64,000 bases of DNA from Macrotrachela quadricornifera (lineage: Eukaryota > Rotifera > Eurotatoria > Philodinida > Philodinidae). The stretch lies in contig JAJEKB010020536.1 in the NCBI GenBank assembly GCA_022393335.1, positions 1 to 64,000 on the forward strand, written 5' to 3'. The translations under genes were made by a program, and so were the position numbers. Under the pieces are notes generated by a model, which was given only the letters and a program-made list of their open reading frames with translations, did not search any database and was not told where the DNA came from. Shown here piece after piece: positions 60,007 through 64,000 of the stretch (within the stretch, counting starts at the first letter, position 1; every line of letters starts with the position of its first letter).

Positions 60007-61380
60007 TCATCTACAACAATCCGAAATGTAAGACACTAAAAGCTTTTTATCATACATAAAGAGTCCTGTTTTATTCAAATGGAAAAGCGATACTTTTTCG
60101 GATTTTGTACTATTGAAATAATATATGTATTCGATTGAATTGTTAGTCAACGTCTTGATTGAATATATCTTCTTTGTTTCCGATACTAATTTCAGTGATT
60201 GGAAAATATTTTCTAATTGTGCTTTGGAATGATCAATCTGATGCTGTTCTATTTCAAAGAGTTCGATCGCTGCTGTTTTTGATTGATCAATGCGAGCAGA
60301 ATCGGTTGCTGATGTACGTCGTTGTTCACTTAATACTGCTAAATAAACAAGATGTTTCATCGAACCGCCTACACCATCAACAACTCCAATGACATGCGCT
60401 GTGGCTAAGAAACTTCATGAGATCTTGATCTAAACTTTCAAGTTTTCGAAATATACTGATTGTTGCCGTTTGATGAACACATGAGCCAAAAATGATTCAA
60501 TTTTTTCTTTCAAGACTACTACACATTCTTTAATTGAACTACTAAACTCTTCCTTTTTAGAAAAGTCACCTTTCAATGTTCATTGGCATTATTGAATTTG
60601 TTTATTTGAATTAATGATGTTGTTTTGAATTTTTAAATGAAAGTTATTCAGACGTAATGAACAACGACTAAACATACAGTTCTCACTTTCTTCATCGCAG
60701 ACTAGAGTTGAGGAAAATGCTCGAAGAGAATTTAAATCAAAACAATTAATATGCTTTGATAGAGATTTTAGTAATAAATTCATGTTTTCGTAGTATGAGC
60801 ACAAACAATTTCGATGAGACATAGAAAATTCAAGAAATACATGAATTGGTCGTAATTTACCGAATGAAGTAGCTGACAGACTAACATTTTCATTTTTGTT
60901 TTCAGTCAGAAATAATTGATAAACTTCACGGATACTAAATAAAAAAAAACGTTTCTGTAACGTAACCCGCTGACCATTATTATCATCGACTGTAATACAG
61001 TCACGTTTCTTACGCATTTGGTAACTAATATCATCACAATTGTAAAATTGTGTAATAGAAGTTTTTAATTCGATTGGGGATGATCATTGTTCTCGTTTGT
61101 GTTAATTGACTAGTTTTGAAATAACATCAAGTAATTATTCAATATAATGAACAACATGATTACGCTTACGTGGATCTTTGGGTAACGACTGTAATATACG
61201 TTGAACTGCTTTACTTAATGTTCGACGATATTTATACGTTGATGATTGATGATTACTTAAACATTTCGTTTGTAGTTTTTCACAATGCTTTTTTGAATCT
61301 TCTTTTTTTATTCCTTCAATTTATCTTTTGATAAATTGATACGGTAAAGTTGTTATCGTTCAGCATTGATCTTAGCCATT
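60007..61380 (-). pseudogene. Decayed gene of an uncharacterised transposon-like family
   Basis: Reading the minus strand from 61380: MAKINAER then a stop, SSTYKYRRTLSKAVQRILQS with LPKDPRKR (about 61250-61170), TQFYNCDDISYQMRKKRDCI (about 61060-61000), LQKRFFLFSIREVYQLF, SFGKLRPIHVFLEFSMSHRN, LVCDEESENC (about 60710), and ATAHVIGVVDGVGGSMKHL (about 60405-60350). This order is that of a multi-copy animal family that I know only as uncharacterised, transposon-like proteins: a basic KSLPKSPRK block, a SKF-LRP block, CLC-HEN-type cysteines, and an HGK-DG-GG motif. Here several stops and at least two frameshifts break it. The function and transposon class are uncertain. Confidence 0.55.
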
Positions 61381-62520
61381 TTACTTTGTGATAATGAAGA
61401 TTTCTTTTGTGAATGACAACACTATCAACGTTGATGAGACGTTATGTAGGAGAAATCTTTTAATCTTATATCCAACAGAACATTTAGATGAGATTAAGGT
61501 CGCAACAGTTAGAAGAATGCTCCCTACCGAACTCCTCTCTTTATTCAGAAAAACACTCATTGTAAATACCAATGAAACAAGGAAAATAACACACCATAAA
61601 ATATCAGGAAAAATTCGAAGAAAATAACATGGACAAAAAGGAGAATGACTAGAAAGGTGAAGGAATAAACTCGCACTCGTGAAGTACATGAAAGAAGAAG
61701 GAGAAAAAAAGGAATGATAGGGAGAATCCATGACCATAGAGAAGAGAAGAAAGAGAGAGAACAGAAGCCTACATAAGGTTCGAGTCATCTATATATGATG
61801 ATAGAACAAAGAAAAAATAAAAAAACGAATGTCTAATATCCTAACAGAAACTGAACATAGTTCTGCGATGTTTACTTCACATCGATTCTAATTGATAGTT
61901 TATTTTCAACGGATTGTCAAAACTAGATCTAATCAGACGTGTTCTAGTGAGACGTCGCTAGCAAATGATAATCAAATTCACTGTTTATATTTTTTAATAA
62001 CTGTTGAACAGAAAATCTACTGTTGAGGTATATTTTATACCCTAGACAAACAAGCGAATGATTCGAAAACGTCATCGTGTTACACAAATACTTTCATCGA
62101 AAAAATTTGTTCCAGACAAAAGTAAGCGTATTAGATAGATCAAGAAAAGTTAGCTTCAGGTAAAAACTTTTCATCAAAAGAGAACTCATGCTAGCGGATG
62201 AAAAACAAAGAATTTCTTATTTTCGTTACGTGATGACGCTTAAAATATACTAGTCTTATTCAAACTCACTTTACAAAAGTAAAAGGTATTACAAAAGTCA
62301 ATTATTATGACAAGAGATACCTATGTCCTTGTAAAGATAATTAGTCTTGGCGAACTTTGTAGATGACAAACAATATACGGCATCAATAAAATCAATTTTT
62401 TTATTTTCAGGTAATATTTGGATTCCTACTATTTATATACGAATTCTAGCAAGCAGAAGAGGAACAAACTATGTTTTCACACACTTTAACCTATGCCTTA
62501 TATAATAGTAATAATGAATT
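61381..62520. other. Gene-free stretch
   Basis: Purine-rich sequence (61630-61780) and AT-rich DNA. The overlapping short frames on both strands are not supported as genes. Confidence 0.35.
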
Positions 62521-62550
62521 CTTAACCCAGGCGAGCAAAAAATCAGTGTT

Positions 62551-63013
62551 GACTAGCGACATGACTAGTCTACAATGTCTTTAGTACTAGTCAGGACTAG
62601 TCCGAAATGTCTTCCTACTCGTTATGACTAGTCACCTTTGGATTTAGTGTCTTTCGACTAGGTCGAGACTAGTCTTAAAAATATCGAAACCCGTCCTGAC
62701 TAGTCGGCTAATGAAAATAATAATAAAATACGAAGATGTGAAGTGGATTCGAACCTTTGGACCGACAATCTTTGACATCTGACGAGTGTTCTGACGGTAG
62801 ACCATGACGTAAATATGGACTGGCGTCATCTAATGCTAATTAAGTATCAAAAAGACCCCGCCCAACTAGTAGTCAGCTAAAAACTAATTGAATAAAATCG
62901 ATCGTGACCAGTTCGAAGCGTCGAAAGTAGTGCTTGGCATCAATTTGAAACATCATTTGTGTGTATCATGGCTAGTTCCTCTTTCAAAAATGTTTTCTTA
63001 GACTAGTCTAGAC
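62551..63013. repeat. Cluster of ACTAGTC motifs
   Basis: ACTAGTC occurs six times between 62563 and 62706 and again near 63002, with variants such as GACTAGCGAC and AACTAGTAGTC. The cluster starts with CAGTGTTGACTAG, which would fit a hAT-like end. No matching opposite end or target duplication was found. Confidence 0.6.
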
Positions 63014-64000
63014 TCAAAAGAATCTAAAGTTTGCAGCTTATTTGTGTTCACCCGTATTTGATCAAAAGTCAGTAGGTAACGCCTTTACACCATCTTTCGA
63101 CATTTTTACTTTCGATCAAATTAGCAGGAACCTTTATTTGCATGCGTATCCAACACAATAACTGGTTTATGAAAAGGAAAAAGACTAGATAATGCAGTGA
63201 GATCTTCGGTTTCTTAATAGTATTTAAGACCATTTTATAATCAATTGGTTACACTCATCGAAGCAGTTCGATACGATACTAATCATTACTTCTTAGTTTA
63301 ATATATAAAAACAATTCTGACGCAGTCATTTATAAAAGTTGAGCAACACATCAGATGTGAAAGTACAGAAAAAACTGAAATTAAATTTAAAAATTTTTTT
63401 ATCATTACAGAACTTCTATTCTCTGTTCAAAATTTAATATTTACTCCAATAATTATATGGGGAAAATATTTTTACTATAAGGAAATTCCAATTTATCATC
63501 CAAAATAAATTGCTTTTTACTGAAATACATACGCTAGTCAAATGAGCATTATAAAAAGGCACTCAACAATAAGTGAACTTTTCGAATTTATATTACTGCA
63601 TCACATCTAAAGTTTTTGCATTTTCCGATGAAAATCTTTTTAATGTCCTAAAAAGTTGAGGGAAGCTAGGAAAAATCATGTACAGTCATATTTTTAAATC
63701 ACTATAACAATGTGTAAGTAGATATCTTAATTATATGGCACAATGGTCTGAACGATGGGTAAATAACACATTGTATGCGTGTTCGAATCTAACCTTCATC
63801 TTTATATAATTTAATTTAGACTGGTCCGAACTAGACCATGGACTCCATATAACTATCCTAAGCATTACTAGCGGCACTCTTACTTTTTCATTCTGGACCA
63901 ATATCCGGATGGGCGTCTTGTCGGACTTTATGTCTAGTATATGCATGAGCTATGACTACCGTCAGTAATGTAATCGGGACTGTGAAGTATGACGGCATAT
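63014..64000. other. Gene-free stretch to the window end
   Basis: AT-rich sequence with only short reading frames; nothing recognisable. Confidence 0.35.

Noticed and set aside
61381..61788. Overlapping frames on both strands (hydrophobic minus, basic plus)
   Set aside because: Purine-rich strand bias explains both; no domain or gene structure.
62745..62804. tRNA-like segment on the minus strand with a perfect GGTTCGAATCC box and a partial A box
   Set aside because: The T-stem pairs only two of five positions, and no cloverleaf (anticodon or acceptor stem) can be folded. At most a pseudo-tRNA or SINE-like fragment.

Overview
The window reads as a eukaryotic, AT-rich genome with short (about 50-95 nt) GT-AG introns. 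It carries multigene families typical of bdelloid rotifers: ADP-ribosyltransferases (ARTs) fused to TPR or LRR repeats, NHL-repeat beta-propeller proteins, and many small foldback or MITE-type DNA transposons. A bdelloid (Rotaria/Adineta-like) source is my best inference; no rRNA or mitochondrial marker confirms it.

Layout. 0-5 kb: a non-autonomous hAT-type element with a perfect 8-bp target duplication, then a two-exon Mx/dynamin-like GTPase. 5-8 kb: a foldback element enclosing minisatellites, then apparently non-coding DNA. 8-12 kb: an ART-TPR gene (minus) split by one frameshift. 13-14 kb: a dead mariner with intact ends. 16.5-19.6 kb: a three-exon ART-LRR gene (minus). 20-24.9 kb: repeats, an orphan 3' exon and an ART relic. 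25-27.9 kb: an intact ART-TPR gene (plus). 28-32 kb: nested non-autonomous transposons. 32.4-35 kb: a 17-exon SLC5-type sodium/solute symporter, reconstructed exon by exon. 36-38.5 kb: more foldback elements. 38.5-39.7 kb: a two-exon SABATH-type methyltransferase (minus). 40-45 kb: a 35-bp minisatellite, tail modules and dispersed repeats. 45.2-48.7 kb: a BiP/HSP70 pseudogene cut by a 948-bp foldback transposon. 50.8-51.7 kb: an ART relic that has lost its catalytic residues. 53-57 kb: a four-exon secreted Cys-rich/NHL-repeat gene with one in-frame TGA. 58-59 kb: a TTAA-flanked element with G/C-tract ends. 60-61.4 kb: a decayed gene of an uncharacterised transposon-like family. 62.5-63 kb: a cluster of ACTAGTC motifs.

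How the genes fit together: three ART loci are complete or nearly so and two are relics, all within about 43 kb. Together with the Mx-like GTPase and NHL protein this suggests a fast-turnover, possibly immune-type accessory region. The TPR-type ARTs share an N-terminal alpha/beta domain of about 140 residues that I cannot name, which is the best candidate for something undescribed. The density of TEs with recognisable target duplications (8-bp, TA and TTAA types) points to a repeat-rich, possibly subtelomeric region; this is inference.
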